From positions 62,001 through 126,000 of the forward strand of contig NZ_JAAALE010000002.1 in the NCBI RefSeq assembly GCF_009905735.1: a DNA stretch of 64,000 nucleotides. The letters run 5' to 3'. Origin of the DNA: Porphyrobacter sp. SLTP (lineage in GTDB: Bacteria > Pseudomonadota > Alphaproteobacteria > Sphingomonadales > Sphingomonadaceae). Below the pieces are notes generated by a model. It ran no database searches and was not told the origin of the DNA. It saw nothing but the letters and a program-made list of their open reading frames with translations. This document shows, piece after piece, positions 27,291 through 36,958 of this stretch (position 1 is its first letter; every line of letters begins with the position of its first letter). The translations under genes were made by a program, and so were the position numbers.

Positions 27291-28453
27291 CAGCGCGCGG
27301 TGAGCTTCAGCAGCTTGGCGCCCTTGCCATCCTGCGCCACCCACAGCGCGCCGTCCGGCCCCTGCGCGATCGAGCGCAGGCGCGCGTCGAATTCGTGGCG
27401 GGTGACTTCGCGGGCAGCTTCGCCCTCGATCGCGACATCGACGATGGCTTGCGAGGCGAGGCCTGCCATGAGCGCATGGCCCTTCCAGGCGGCGAACATG
27501 TCGCCGGTGTAGATCAGCATATCACCCGGCGCGATCACCGGGTTCCAGCTGGTCGCGGGCTGGGCGAAGCCGTCATCGGCGGCGTGATCGGGGATCGGGT
27601 CGCCGTTGTAATGTTCGCCGTTGGAGCGGATCGGCCAGCCATAATTGGCGGCAGGCTTCACCAGGTTCAGCTCGTCACCGCCCGCCGGGCCATGCTCGAC
27701 TTCCCACAACCGGCCCTGCGCATCCCAGTCCATGCCAAGGATGTTGCGGTGGCCATAGGACCAGATTTCCGCCGTCACGCCGCCCTTGTCAGCCATCGGA
27801 TTGCCAGCCGCAGGCGTGCCATCAAGGTTGAGGCGCACGATCTTGCCCAGTGTGACGCTGGTATCCTGCGCGGGCTGCATCTTCTGGCGTTCGCCGCTGG
27901 CGACAAACAGATATTTGCCATCGGGCGACACCGCCAGCCGGTGCGAATAATGCCCCCGGCCGGTGACCTTGGGTGTCTGCCGCCAGATCACGGAAAGGCC
28001 CTCGATGGCGCACGTGGTTGCGGCGGAGCAAACCAGCGTTCCCTTGCCGACCACAGCGCCGCGGGTGTCAGCTTCGCCCGCTTCGGCCCAGCTCAGATAG
28101 ATCGTGCGCTTGCCCAGGCTTTCCGAAGCCTCGGCGGGCAGGAAGGCGACATCGCCCAACCCGCCCTGACCGCCGTAATCGACGTTCGGAACCCCGCTGA
28201 CCGTGCCGATCTGGCCGCTCGCGGTGTCGATGAACTTCAGGGTTCCGGCCTTCTCGGTCACGAACAGCGTCGCGGTGCCGGGTGCAAAGGCAATCGCCCA
28301 GGGTTCTTCGAAGGTCGCGACCTCCGTCACCGCAAACGGCATGGCCGAAGCCGCGGCGGGCGGGGCGGTTTCCCCACTTTCGGCATTCGCGCAGCTTGCC
28401 AGCGCCAGTGTGGAGACGGAAAGAGCAGCGAACAAACGGGCAGAACGGATCAT
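27290..28453 (-). CDS. PQQ-dependent aldose sugar dehydrogenase-like lipoprotein
   Basis: 387 residues with lipobox LASC (about 20) after a short signal. Six-bladed beta-propeller of the soluble glucose dehydrogenase/YliI family: EEPWAIAFAPGTATLFVTEK, DYGGQGGLGDVAFLP, GHYSHRLAVSPDGKYLFVASG, NILGMDWDAQGRLWEVEHGP and GDELNLVKPAANYGWP. These enzymes oxidise aldoses with PQQ in the periplasm. No PQQ biosynthesis gene is in the window. The start ATG lies on the minus strand of a CATG whose plus strand gives the rnhB start. Confidence 0.88.
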   Translation of the reverse strand: MIRSARLFAALSVSTLALASCANAESGETAPPAAASAMPFAVTEVATFEEPWAIAFAPGTATLFVTEKAGTLKFIDTASGQIGTVSGVPNVDYGGQGGLGDVAFLPAEASESLGKRTIYLSWAEAGEADTRGAVVGKGTLVCSAATTCAIEGLSVIWRQTPKVTGRGHYSHRLAVSPDGKYLFVASGERQKMQPAQDTSVTLGKIVRLNLDGTPAAGNPMADKGGVTAEIWSYGHRNILGMDWDAQGRLWEVEHGPAGGDELNLVKPAANYGWPIRSNGEHYNGDPIPDHAADDGFAQPATSWNPVIAPGDMLIYTGDMFAAWKGHALMAGLASQAIVDVAIEGEAAREVTRHEFDARLRSIAQGPDGALWVAQDGKGAKLLKLTAR

Positions 28454-29075
28454 GCTAGGGGTCACTCCGGGTTTCAGGCACGCAGGCAAGGCGATCGTCA
28501 TTGGGGTTGACGAGGCTGGCCGCGGACCGCTGGCCGGGCCGGTGGTGGCCGCGGCGGTGGTTCTGGGGGAGGCGATACCTGCGGGGCTCGATGATTCCAA
28601 GCGCCTTTCGGCAAAGCGCCGCGCGGTGCTCGACACGGCGATCCGGGGTAGCTGCGGCTGGGCGGTGGCGGTGGTCGAGCCCGACGAGATCGACCGGGTC
28701 AACATCTTCATGGCGACCATGCTGGCGATGACGCGTGCGGTTGGCAGCCTCACCGCGGCGCTTGGGGCGGAACCGGGCGACGTGCTGATCGATGGCAATA
28801 TGACGCCCCACGGCCGCTGTCCCGACTGGTGCTGGCCCGCCCGCGCGATTGTCGGCGGCGACGGGATCGAACCTTGCATCTCCGCCGCCTCGATCATCGC
28901 CAAGGAATGGCGCGACCGGATGATGCTGGAAGCCGCCGCCGCCCACCCGCACTACGGGTGGGAGCGCAACAAGGGTTACGGCACGGCGGAACATATGGAA
29001 GCGCTGCGCGTGCATGGCGCGACCCCGCTGCATCGCCGCAGCTTCGCACCGGTGGCGCAGCTGGTGCTGATTTGA
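28452..29075 (+). CDS. rnhB: Ribonuclease HII
   Basis: 207 residues. It removes RNA from RNA-DNA hybrids and single ribonucleotides. The active-site carboxylates are in IGVDEAGRGPLAGPV, with LDDSKRLSAKRR, and GDGIEPCISAASIIAKEWRD. The chosen ATG overlaps the start codon of the divergent sugar dehydrogenase by two bases within CATG; there is no clear ribosome site, so an upstream start inside the neighbour, or non-ATG initiation, cannot be excluded. It is followed by a family D repeat and then ccrM, a common order in Alphaproteobacteria. Confidence 0.9.
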   Translation: MLGVTPGFRHAGKAIVIGVDEAGRGPLAGPVVAAAVVLGEAIPAGLDDSKRLSAKRRAVLDTAIRGSCGWAVAVVEPDEIDRVNIFMATMLAMTRAVGSLTAALGAEPGDVLIDGNMTPHGRCPDWCWPARAIVGGDGIEPCISAASIIAKEWRDRMMLEAAAAHPHYGWERNKGYGTAEHMEALRVHGATPLHRRSFAPVAQLVLI

Positions 29076-29093
29076 TTCTGCATTCCTGAATTT

Positions 29094-29211
29094 CGTCGCC
29101 CCATGTTTGACACGGGGCTTGACTATTCTTGCAGCAGGTGCGGCGTCTGCCGGCTCAAAGCTTCGCATGTGGACCGAAGAAGCCAAGCCCCGTGTCGAGC
29201 ACGGGGCGACG
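29094..29211. repeat. Inverted-repeat element, family D
   Basis: Outer arms CGTCGCCCCATGTTTGACAC / GTGTCGAGCACGGGGCGACG, with inner CGGGGCTTG/CAAGCCCCG also pairing. The core of about 60 bases is unrelated to the A-C families. No other full copy is seen in the window. Confidence 0.8.
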
Positions 29212-29427
29212 GTGAGGATAGTGGTGGGACCGAAGGCAGGGGCAAGCAAAATCTTCTCAGCAACGATGGCTTTCGTTGTGAGTCCTCCCCGCCACACCCC
29301 TGCATCTGGAGTCCCGTCGCAGCCGCGGGACTCAACATCTTGTGCCGGTCTCGCTTCGTTCCGCGCAACCGGTGGGAGCTAAACCCCCTGTCAACCATAA
29401 CAGCCACAAAATTAGCCGCTTGACGCG

Positions 29428-29443
29428 GACTCTTCAAAGACTC
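29428..29443. promoter_or_regulatory. Two GANTC sites in the ccrM promoter
   Basis: GACTC at 29428-29432 and 29439-29443, eleven bases apart and about 50 bases before the ccrM start. CcrM methylates GANTC, and in Caulobacter methylation of sites in the ccrM promoter shuts the gene off after replication. The same feedback here is inference from position. Confidence 0.6.
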
Positions 29444-29457
29444 ATGCCTGTGGATAA

Positions 29458-30630
<1,173 letters not shown>

Positions 30631-30636
30631 TTTTTG

Positions 30637-30716
30637 CGTGAGTCCCCGCGAAGGCGGGGACCTTGTTCGGCAAAGAGCCAGATTGCGGGCGGTCCCCGCC
30701 TGCGCGGGGAATCACG
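30637..30716. repeat. Inverted-repeat element, family B, second copy
   Basis: CGTGAGTCCCCGCGAAGGCG at the left, inverted GTCCCCGCCTGCGCGGGGAA followed by TCACG at the right, core about 30 bases. It shares the right arm with the 16741 copy. It sits between ccrM and folP; its right end is seven bases before the folP ATG, so it may replace the normal ribosome-site context. Confidence 0.8.
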
Positions 30717-30723
30717 AACTGGT

Positions 30724-31836
30724 ATGACGGATAAAGTCTATCTCCATCCCCTGACGCTCGTCCCCGGCCCGCAGGCCGTGGAGGGCGAGGCGGTGCGGCT
30801 TGGCGGGTCGATGGCCTATGCGCGTGAGTTTGCGCTGGTGGTTCGCGATGGCCGGGCGGTGTCCGAACGGATTGTCGGCACGCCCAAGGCCATCGAGGCG
30901 GCGCTGGCGCGGCTGTCAGGCACACTTGCGCAGGATGCGGCGGCGCAATGGGCCAATCTCGCCAAATCTCATCCCCCGTTGCAACTGGGCAGCCGGACGA
31001 TCCGGCTTGATCAGCCCCAGATCATGGGCATCCTCAACGTCACACCCGATAGCTTCTCCGACGGCGGCCAACACGACGCCATCGAAGCGGGCCGCGCCCA
31101 CGCCGCCGCTATGCTCGAAGCGGGCGCCGCGATCATCGACATCGGCGGGGAGAGCACCCGTCCCGGCGCTGCGGCCACATTTGAGGATGAGGAGATTCGC
31201 CGGGTCGTCCCCGCCGTCGAATATTGCGCCAGCATGGGCGCCGCGATCAGCCTTGATACACGCCGCGCAGGCGTGCTCGCCGCCGGGCTTGCGGCAGGCG
31301 CGCATATGGCGAACGACGTTTCGGCCCTCCGCTACGACCCACGCAGCATCGAAGTCGTCGCCAGCGCTGCTTGCCCTGTCATTCTGATGCACGCACCCGG
31401 AGCGGGCGAGGATCTCCACGCTGGCGGCACCTACGCCGACGTGGTGAGCGACGTCTTCGACTTCCTCAAGGCTGCTCGCGCCCGTGCCATTGCCGCCGGT
31501 ATCGCCGAGGATCGCATCATCCTCGACCCCGGCATCGGCTTCGGCAAATCGCTGGCCGAGAACCTCGCCTTGCTGAACGCCCTGCCGCTGTTCCACGCGC
31601 TCGGCAGCCCGCTGATGCTGGGGGCGAGCCGCAAGCGGATGATCGGTGCGCTGTCGGTGGAGGAAGCCGCAGACCAGCGCCTCGCCGGATCCATCGCCTT
31701 GGCGGTGAAGGGCACGGAGGCCGGCGTCCACCTGCTGCGCGTCCATGACGTGGCCGAGACCGTGCAGGCGCGCAATGTCTGGCGCGGACTGCGCGATGCG
31801 GCGCTGACCGATTTCAGCGCGCTGCCGACAACCTGA
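30724..31836 (+). CDS. folP: Dihydropteroate synthase
   Basis: 370 residues. It condenses p-aminobenzoate with dihydropterin pyrophosphate in folate synthesis. The TIM-barrel starts at about residue 100: IMGILNVTPDSFSDGG, DIGGESTRPGA, SLDTRR, ANDVSALRYDP, LMHAPG, ILDPGIGFGKSLAENLALL, MLGASRKRMIGAL, and the C-terminal LRVHDVAETVQA. The first 98 residues are an extra N-terminal domain found in many alphaproteobacterial FolP. The start codon follows the repeat element with no clear Shine-Dalgarno. Confidence 0.94.
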   Translation: MTDKVYLHPLTLVPGPQAVEGEAVRLGGSMAYAREFALVVRDGRAVSERIVGTPKAIEAALARLSGTLAQDAAAQWANLAKSHPPLQLGSRTIRLDQPQIMGILNVTPDSFSDGGQHDAIEAGRAHAAAMLEAGAAIIDIGGESTRPGAAATFEDEEIRRVVPAVEYCASMGAAISLDTRRAGVLAAGLAAGAHMANDVSALRYDPRSIEVVASAACPVILMHAPGAGEDLHAGGTYADVVSDVFDFLKAARARAIAAGIAEDRIILDPGIGFGKSLAENLALLNALPLFHALGSPLMLGASRKRMIGALSVEEAADQRLAGSIALAVKGTEAGVHLLRVHDVAETVQARNVWRGLRDAALTDFSALPTT

Positions 31837-31915
31837 ACCCGCTTCCCAAGTTGCCACAGTTCTGTCACGCAGCGACGCCAAAGCCATCCATGACTCACGC
31901 TTCCGAGGAGCCTCC

Positions 31916-33088
31916 ATGCGCCTGTCCCTGCTCGCTGCCACAGCCCTAGCTGCCGCCATCCCGGCTATCGCGCATGATGATGAGCCTGCGCCTACCAAGG
32001 CGGTGCCGGTCGCAGTCAGCGTCACGCCCGATCAGCTGCTCGCCCCCTATTACGAGGCGCTGCGCCAGCAGGTTGTGATGCCGGTCGCAGGACCGAACCC
32101 CACGCTCGCCGCCAACACTACGCTGACCCGCATCGCGGTGGGCAGTTGCAACCACCAGAATGCGCCGCAGCACATGTGGGCGCAGATCGCCTCGGCCAAT
32201 CCGCAGCTGTTCCTGATGATCGGCGACAATGTCTATGGTGACAATGGCTGGGATGCCGATGCGGGGTTGGAGAGCCTGCGTTCGGCCTACGCCTTGCAGG
32301 CCTCGCATCCGGAATTTGCGGGCTTCCGCGCCAAGGTGCCGATGATGGCGACCTGGGACGATCACGATTTCGGTCTCAACGACGCGGGCGGCAATTTCCC
32401 GATGCGCCGCTGGGGCGAGACGCTGTTCGAGACCTTCTGGGGATCGTCCGACGCCGTCCGCTCGCGCCCCGGCGTTTACGAGAGCAACATCACCGGCCCG
32501 GAAGGCAAGCGGGTGCAGGTCATCCTGCTCGACACGCGCTTCTTCCGGTCTGATCTGAAGCGCGCCGCCTGGACCAAGGACCGTCCGCCGCTCGGCAGCT
32601 ATGTGCCGGACGAGAGCCTCGACAAGACCATGCTGGGCGAGGCGCAGTGGGCGTGGCTGGAGCAGGAGCTGGCCAAGCCGGCCGATCTGCGGATCGTGGT
32701 GTCCTCGACCCAGGTGATCACCACGGCGCACCAGTTCGAAGGCTGGACCAATATGCCGGTAGAACGCAACCGGCTGCTGGAAATGCTCAAGAACCGCGAA
32801 GCGAGCGGGCTGGTGATCCTGTCGGGCGATCGCCACGCGGCGGGCATCTACAAGACCGCGCACAAGGGCGAGACGATGTGGGAGCTGACCAGTTCCTCGC
32901 TCAACCTGTCATTTGGCAGCGACAATGATCGCAGCACCGCGCGGGAACCCGATGCTGCGCGGGTAACGAAGTTCTTCTCGGAGGAGAATTACGGCCTTGT
33001 CGATATCGACTGGAAGGCCAAGCGCCTGACCATGACGCTCAAGAACAACACCAGCGCGACGCTGGCTGAGCAGTCTTTCAACTGGTGA
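31916..33088 (+). CDS. PhoD-like alkaline phosphatase
   Basis: 390 residues with a Sec signal peptide (cleavage near AIAHD). It is a metallophosphatase of the PhoD type: RIAVGSCNHQN, FLMIGDNVYGDNGWD, PMMATWDDHDFGLNDAG, RVQVILLDTRFF and LVILSGDRHAAGIY carry the Fe/Ca-binding Asp, Asn and His residues. It lacks the separate N-terminal PhoD Fn3-like domain. GAGGAGCC before the ATG supports the start. It likely hydrolyses phosphodiesters or phosphomonoesters in the periplasm for phosphate scavenging. A parS site follows 11 bases after the stop. Confidence 0.9.
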   Translation: MRLSLLAATALAAAIPAIAHDDEPAPTKAVPVAVSVTPDQLLAPYYEALRQQVVMPVAGPNPTLAANTTLTRIAVGSCNHQNAPQHMWAQIASANPQLFLMIGDNVYGDNGWDADAGLESLRSAYALQASHPEFAGFRAKVPMMATWDDHDFGLNDAGGNFPMRRWGETLFETFWGSSDAVRSRPGVYESNITGPEGKRVQVILLDTRFFRSDLKRAAWTKDRPPLGSYVPDESLDKTMLGEAQWAWLEQELAKPADLRIVVSSTQVITTAHQFEGWTNMPVERNRLLEMLKNREASGLVILSGDRHAAGIYKTAHKGETMWELTSSSLNLSFGSDNDRSTAREPDAARVTKFFSEENYGLVDIDWKAKRLTMTLKNNTSATLAEQSFNW

Positions 33089-33099
33089 TGTTCTCGCTA

Positions 33100-33115
33100 T
33101 GTTTCACGTGAAACA
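33100..33115. other. parS: parS site, intergenic
   Basis: TGTTTCACGTGAAACA, a perfect 16-base palindrome and a canonical ParB binding site. It lies between the phoD-like gene and the SDR gene, 13.5 kb from the other site at 19536. Confidence 0.93.
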
Positions 33116-33156
33116 TTTTCATCCCTGTTGGATTTGCGTAAAAAAATCACGTAAAT

Positions 33157-33930
33157 TCAAAGGGTAAATCCGCCATCCGACACCATCACATGGCCGGTGA
33201 TGTTGGAAGCGGCGTCGCTGAGCAGGTAGAGGATACTGTCTGCCATTTCCTCGGACGAGGCAAAGCGGCCCAAGGGCGTGGTCTTGGCCATCGCCTTCAG
33301 TGTCGCCTCTCGCCCGATGGCGGCGACGGAGCGCTGAAAATCCTCGCCGCTTTCCCAGATCGCGGTATCGACTCCGCCGGGCGCTATCGCATTGACGCGG
33401 ATGCCCTTGCGCGCATTCTCCGCCGCAGCGATGCGCGCCATATGGGCGACGGCCGCCTTGGCGACGCCATAGGGCCCGATGCCGGGAACTGGCTTGAGAC
33501 CAGTGGTCGACGACACGACAACCACGCTGCCACGATCGGGTTCGGCCTTGGCCTCCATCGCCCGCAGCGCGGTGGCAAGTGTCAGGAACGCCCCGTCGAG
33601 ATTGACCGCCATGACCCGCCGCCATTCGGCCAGCGAGATCGCGGAAATGGGCCCGCCCGAACCGATGCCTGCGTTGACAACCGCATGGTCAAGACCTGTC
33701 AACGACCCGGCAACGGCCTGCCAAAGACCTTCATCCGCCACGCTGCCGACCACACGTTCGACGTCGCACGCACCAAGGTCGAGCGCATCCAGCCCGGGCC
33801 CGTCGACATCGACCAGCACCAGCCGCGCCGCACCCCTTGCTGCCAAGGCCCGCGCGCAGGCCGCGCCGATTCCCGATGCGGCACCGGTGACGAGCGCCGA
33901 GCGTCCGGCGAAATCCTGAATTGCTGTCAT
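33157..33930 (-). CDS. Short-chain dehydrogenase/reductase
   Basis: 257 residues from MTAIQDFAGRSALVTG. Classical SDR: NAD(P)-binding TGAASGIGAACARAL, NAGIGSGG (NAG motif), catalytic Ser in VVVVSSTTG, YGVAK (Tyr-x-x-x-Lys), VNAIAPGGVDTAIW, and the C-terminal GHVMVSDGGFTL. An Asp after the second beta strand (LVDVDG) points to NAD rather than NADP. Substrate unknown. A frame upstream to 33966 would overlap the next gene and is not preferred. Confidence 0.9.
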   Translation of the reverse strand: MTAIQDFAGRSALVTGAASGIGAACARALAARGAARLVLVDVDGPGLDALDLGACDVERVVGSVADEGLWQAVAGSLTGLDHAVVNAGIGSGGPISAISLAEWRRVMAVNLDGAFLTLATALRAMEAKAEPDRGSVVVVSSTTGLKPVPGIGPYGVAKAAVAHMARIAAAENARKGIRVNAIAPGGVDTAIWESGEDFQRSVAAIGREATLKAMAKTTPLGRFASSEEMADSILYLLSDAASNITGHVMVSDGGFTL

Positions 33931-33962
33931 GGGCCAGCGGCTAGTCCCGCAAACCCCGCCGA

Positions 33963-35408
33963 TCAAGCCGCGTTGTCGATCCCGAGATCGGAAAGCTTGC
34001 GGTAGAGCGTCGAGCGCCCGATCCCCAGGCGCCGTGCGACTTCGGTCATGCGCCCGCGATAGTGGCCGATGGCGAGGCGGATCACGTCAGCTTCGATCTC
34101 TTCGAGCGGACGCAGATTGCCGTCGTCGGTGTAGAGCATGATGCCCACACCTTCATGCGCACTCGCGACAGTGACGCTGCCCTGTTCGCCGAGCATTTCG
34201 GACAATTGCGGGAAGCTGTCGGCACTCAGCGAATTGCTCTCGCAATAGACCGCCGCGCGAAACAGCACGGATTGCAGCTGGCGGACATTGCCCGGCCAGT
34301 CATAGGCAGCCAGCAGCGCCAGCGCGCTGTCCGACACCGAAAGGTGATTGAGACCCGGCTGCTCGCCAATGCGAGCGAGGAAGTGGCGGGTCAGCGCCGG
34401 GATGTCGCCCGTTCGCTCGCGCAGAGGCGGCAACACGATGCGGGTCGCGCCCAGCTTGGCGGCGAGGCCTGCATCGAATTGTCCGGCGGCGACCATGCGC
34501 TCAAGCCCGACATTGCTTGTCACCAGCAGGCGCACATCGACGCGGAAACCGTAGCTTGCGCCGACTGGGCGAATGATCCCGCTGTCGAGCGCCTCGGCGA
34601 GGCGTTGTTGCAGCACGGGCGTCAGGCGGTCGATCTCGTCGAGGATCAGCGTCCCGCCGTCGCAATGCTGGAACGCGCCGATCTGGCGGTCGAAGGCACC
34701 GGGGAAGCTGCCGGGTTCATGCCCGAACAGCACAGAATCGATCGATCCGGGTGGGACCGAGGCAAGGTTGATGGTCCGCAGGGGTTCTTTCGAGCGCGGG
34801 GATGCGCCGTGCATCGCGCGCATCAGCATTTCCTTGCCGGTGCCGGTTTCGCCCTCGATCAGGACATGCCCATGCCCGCGCGCAGCCTTGGCGGCCTGCG
34901 CCAGTGCCGCGCGGAATTGCGGAGCGGTGCCGATCATCGCGTCGAAATCGAGGCTGGCGGACATTTTCTCGGTCAGCGGCGCGAGTTCATCGCGCGGCGC
35001 TTCGCGGGTGGTGACCGTCCGCAGCGCCTCCATCAGGCGGTCGGGGGAGACGGGCTTCACCAGATAATCGCTCGCGCCCGCCCGCATGGCTTCCACGGCC
35101 AGCAAGGGGGAAGCGCTGGTGGTCAGCATCAGGATCGGCAAGGCCGGGCGGCGCGATTTCAACTCGGCGATGAGGGCGCAGGCATCATCACCCGGCACCC
35201 ATTGGTCGAGCAGGATCGCGGAGAGCTGCATCCCTTCACGCGTGCCGAGCATCGCAATCGCGGTCTCGGCATCCGGGGCGACGATCGTGCGCCAGCCATC
35301 ACGCGCGGCAATCGCGGTGATGAGACGCGACTGCGCCGGCTCGTCATCGATGAGCATGACGATTCGCGCGTCTTCCTGCGCTTCGGGGTGGCAATCAATA
35401 TCCGCCAT
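33963..35408 (-). CDS. NtrC-family response regulator with degenerate sigma-54 loop
   Basis: 481 residues from MADIDCHPEAQED. A receiver domain (about 15-130, Asp68 in LLDQWVPGDD, Lys in DYLVKPV) is followed by an AAA+ domain (about 155-390, Walker A GETGTGKE, Walker B TLILDEID, GSFPGA where GAFTGA is expected, sensor II-like RERTGDIPAL) and a Fis-type HTH (TEVARRLGIGRSTLYRKL). The GAFTGA loop contacts sigma-54; its threonine is Pro here, so activation of sigma-54 promoters is doubtful. It could be a DNA-binding repressor or a sigma-70 regulator. No partner kinase is adjacent. Confidence 0.87.
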   Translation of the reverse strand: MADIDCHPEAQEDARIVMLIDDEPAQSRLITAIAARDGWRTIVAPDAETAIAMLGTREGMQLSAILLDQWVPGDDACALIAELKSRRPALPILMLTTSASPLLAVEAMRAGASDYLVKPVSPDRLMEALRTVTTREAPRDELAPLTEKMSASLDFDAMIGTAPQFRAALAQAAKAARGHGHVLIEGETGTGKEMLMRAMHGASPRSKEPLRTINLASVPPGSIDSVLFGHEPGSFPGAFDRQIGAFQHCDGGTLILDEIDRLTPVLQQRLAEALDSGIIRPVGASYGFRVDVRLLVTSNVGLERMVAAGQFDAGLAAKLGATRIVLPPLRERTGDIPALTRHFLARIGEQPGLNHLSVSDSALALLAAYDWPGNVRQLQSVLFRAAVYCESNSLSADSFPQLSEMLGEQGSVTVASAHEGVGIMLYTDDGNLRPLEEIEADVIRLAIGHYRGRMTEVARRLGIGRSTLYRKLSDLGIDNAA

Positions 35409-35583
35409 CGGTCCTGCCGCTCGCTTTCCCTTGTCCTGCCGGGCCTTGCTGGGCTCGGTCCGACACAAGCCCTCTGCCTAAGGCGGGGAGGTAAAAACGG
35501 GATTAAGACTGTACCGCGGCGGGACAGGCAGGGGAGGCGGTGGAAACGTGCCTCTCACTAAAGGTGACTTGAGATAGCGGGGC

Positions 35584-35669
35584 TGCTCCGATACGGGAGC
35601 ATCGCAGGGGCCTTGCGGCCCGACGCATATTTAACGCAACCATTCGGCAACCAATCGCACTTCGGTGCG
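35584..35669 (+). promoter_or_regulatory. Hairpin-rich leader upstream of the coxIV-like/pnt operon
   Basis: Three small hairpins in series: TGCTCC/GGAGCA (35584-35601), GGGCC-TTGC-GGCCC (35608-35621) and CGCAC-TTCG-GTGCG (35656-35669, UUCG tetraloop). A likely -10-like TATTTAA sits near 35628. It may be an mRNA leader; no known riboswitch is recognised. Confidence 0.4.
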
Positions 35670-35697
35670 TTCGATAGCCCAAGGGGAATTACGACCA

Positions 35698-35820
35698 ATG
35701 ACTGTTCACGACATGGAAAAGGCCACGGCCACCTACAGCGGGTTCATGGCGACGCTCAAATGGGCTGTCCCGGTGATCGCGGTGATCGCGTTTGCCGTTG
35801 TCGCTGCGATCGCCAGCTAA
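35698..35820 (+). CDS. aa3-type cytochrome c oxidase subunit IV-like peptide
   Basis: 40 residues beginning MTVHDMEKATATYSGF, with one transmembrane helix (about 20-39). AAGGGGAA precedes the ATG. The sequence fits the bacterial COX4-like family, a tiny subunit bound to aa3 cytochrome oxidase in Alphaproteobacteria. Its gene lies 12 bases before pntAA, although no other oxidase subunit is nearby, so its partner in this operon is not obvious: it may still be the oxidase subunit, made with the transhydrogenase. Confidence 0.8.
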   Translation: MTVHDMEKATATYSGFMATLKWAVPVIAVIAFAVVAAIAS

Positions 35821-35832
35821 GCCGGCGCCCAC

Positions 35833-36954
35833 GTGAAAATCGCCATCCTGAAAGAGCGCGCCTCAGGCGAGACGCGCGTCGCCGCTTCGCCGGAAACGGT
35901 CAAGAAGTTCGCAGCCTTGGGCTGTTCGGTCGCGGTTGAGGCCGGGGCGGGGGTGATCGCTTCGATCACCGACGCTGCCTATGCCGAAGCCGGTGCGACC
36001 ATCGCCGACGCGGCGGCGACGGTGAAGGATGCTGATATCGTGCTCGGGATCCAGGCGCCCGATGTGGCGCTGCTGGCTGGCGCAAAGCCGGGCGCGATGG
36101 TGGCGGCGCTGTTCGATCCTTTCACCAAGCGTGATGTGGTCGATGCCTATGCCGCCGCCGGTTACGAGGCGCTGAGCATGGAGTTCATGCCGCGTATCAC
36201 CCGCGCGCAATCGATGGACGTGCTGTCCTCGCAGTCGAACCTTGCCGGTTACAAGGCGGTGCTGGCGGCAGCGGACGCCTATGGCCGCGCCTTCCCGATG
36301 ATGATGACCGCTGCCGGTACGGTACAGGCTGCGCGGGCCTTCATCATGGGCGTGGGTGTTGCGGGGCTTCAGGCGATTGCGACCGCACGGCGTCTCGGTG
36401 CACAGGTTTCGGCGACTGACGTGCGCTCGGCCACCAAGGAGCAGATCCAGTCGCTCGGCGCCAAGCCGATCTTCGTCGAGAACGTCGCGGGGATCGAAGG
36501 CGAAGGTTCGGGCGGCTATGCCACCGAAATGAGCCCGGAATACCAGAAGGCGCAGGCCGAACTGGTGAGCTCGCACATCGCCAAGCAGGACATCGTCATC
36601 ACCACCGCGCTGATTCCGGGCCGCGCTGCGCCCCGGCTGATCACCGACGAACAGATCGCGACGATGAAGCCGGGCAGCGTGATCTTCGACCTTGCGGTTG
36701 CGCAGGGCGGGAATGTCGAAGGCTCGGTGGCGGATGAAGTCGTGATCAAGCACGGCGTCAAGATCATCGGCTATTCGAACACGCCCGCGCAGCTTCCCGC
36801 TGACGCTTCGGCGCTGTTTGCGCGCAACCACTACAACTTCCTCAGCGCCTTCTGGGACAAGGAGCAGGGCAAGCCCGTGCTCGACGAGGAAATCGGCACT
36901 GCGATCCGCCTGACGCAGGGCGGCAAGGTCGTGAACGAGCGGCTGCTTGGTTAA
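35833..36954 (+). CDS. pntAA: Proton-translocating NAD(P) transhydrogenase, alpha subunit part 1
   Basis: 373 residues, GTG start. Soluble NAD(H)-binding domain I: LKERASGETRVAASPETVKK, RAQSMDVLSSQSNLAGYKAV, the nucleotide site VGVAGLQAIATARRLGAQV (about 177-196) and VITTALIPGRAAPRLI. With PntAB and PntB it transfers hydride from NADH to NADP using the proton gradient. It is the split-subunit form of the enzyme. A PH-domain gene follows four bases later instead of pntAB directly. Confidence 0.94.
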   Translation: MKIAILKERASGETRVAASPETVKKFAALGCSVAVEAGAGVIASITDAAYAEAGATIADAAATVKDADIVLGIQAPDVALLAGAKPGAMVAALFDPFTKRDVVDAYAAAGYEALSMEFMPRITRAQSMDVLSSQSNLAGYKAVLAAADAYGRAFPMMMTAAGTVQAARAFIMGVGVAGLQAIATARRLGAQVSATDVRSATKEQIQSLGAKPIFVENVAGIEGEGSGGYATEMSPEYQKAQAELVSSHIAKQDIVITTALIPGRAAPRLITDEQIATMKPGSVIFDLAVAQGGNVEGSVADEVVIKHGVKIIGYSNTPAQLPADASALFARNHYNFLSAFWDKEQGKPVLDEEIGTAIRLTQGGKVVNERLLG

Positions 36955-36958
36955 CCCG

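Noticed and set aside
27158-28510. Long plus-strand frame opposite the sugar dehydrogenase
   Set aside because: It conflicts with a clear beta-propeller gene and has no motif.
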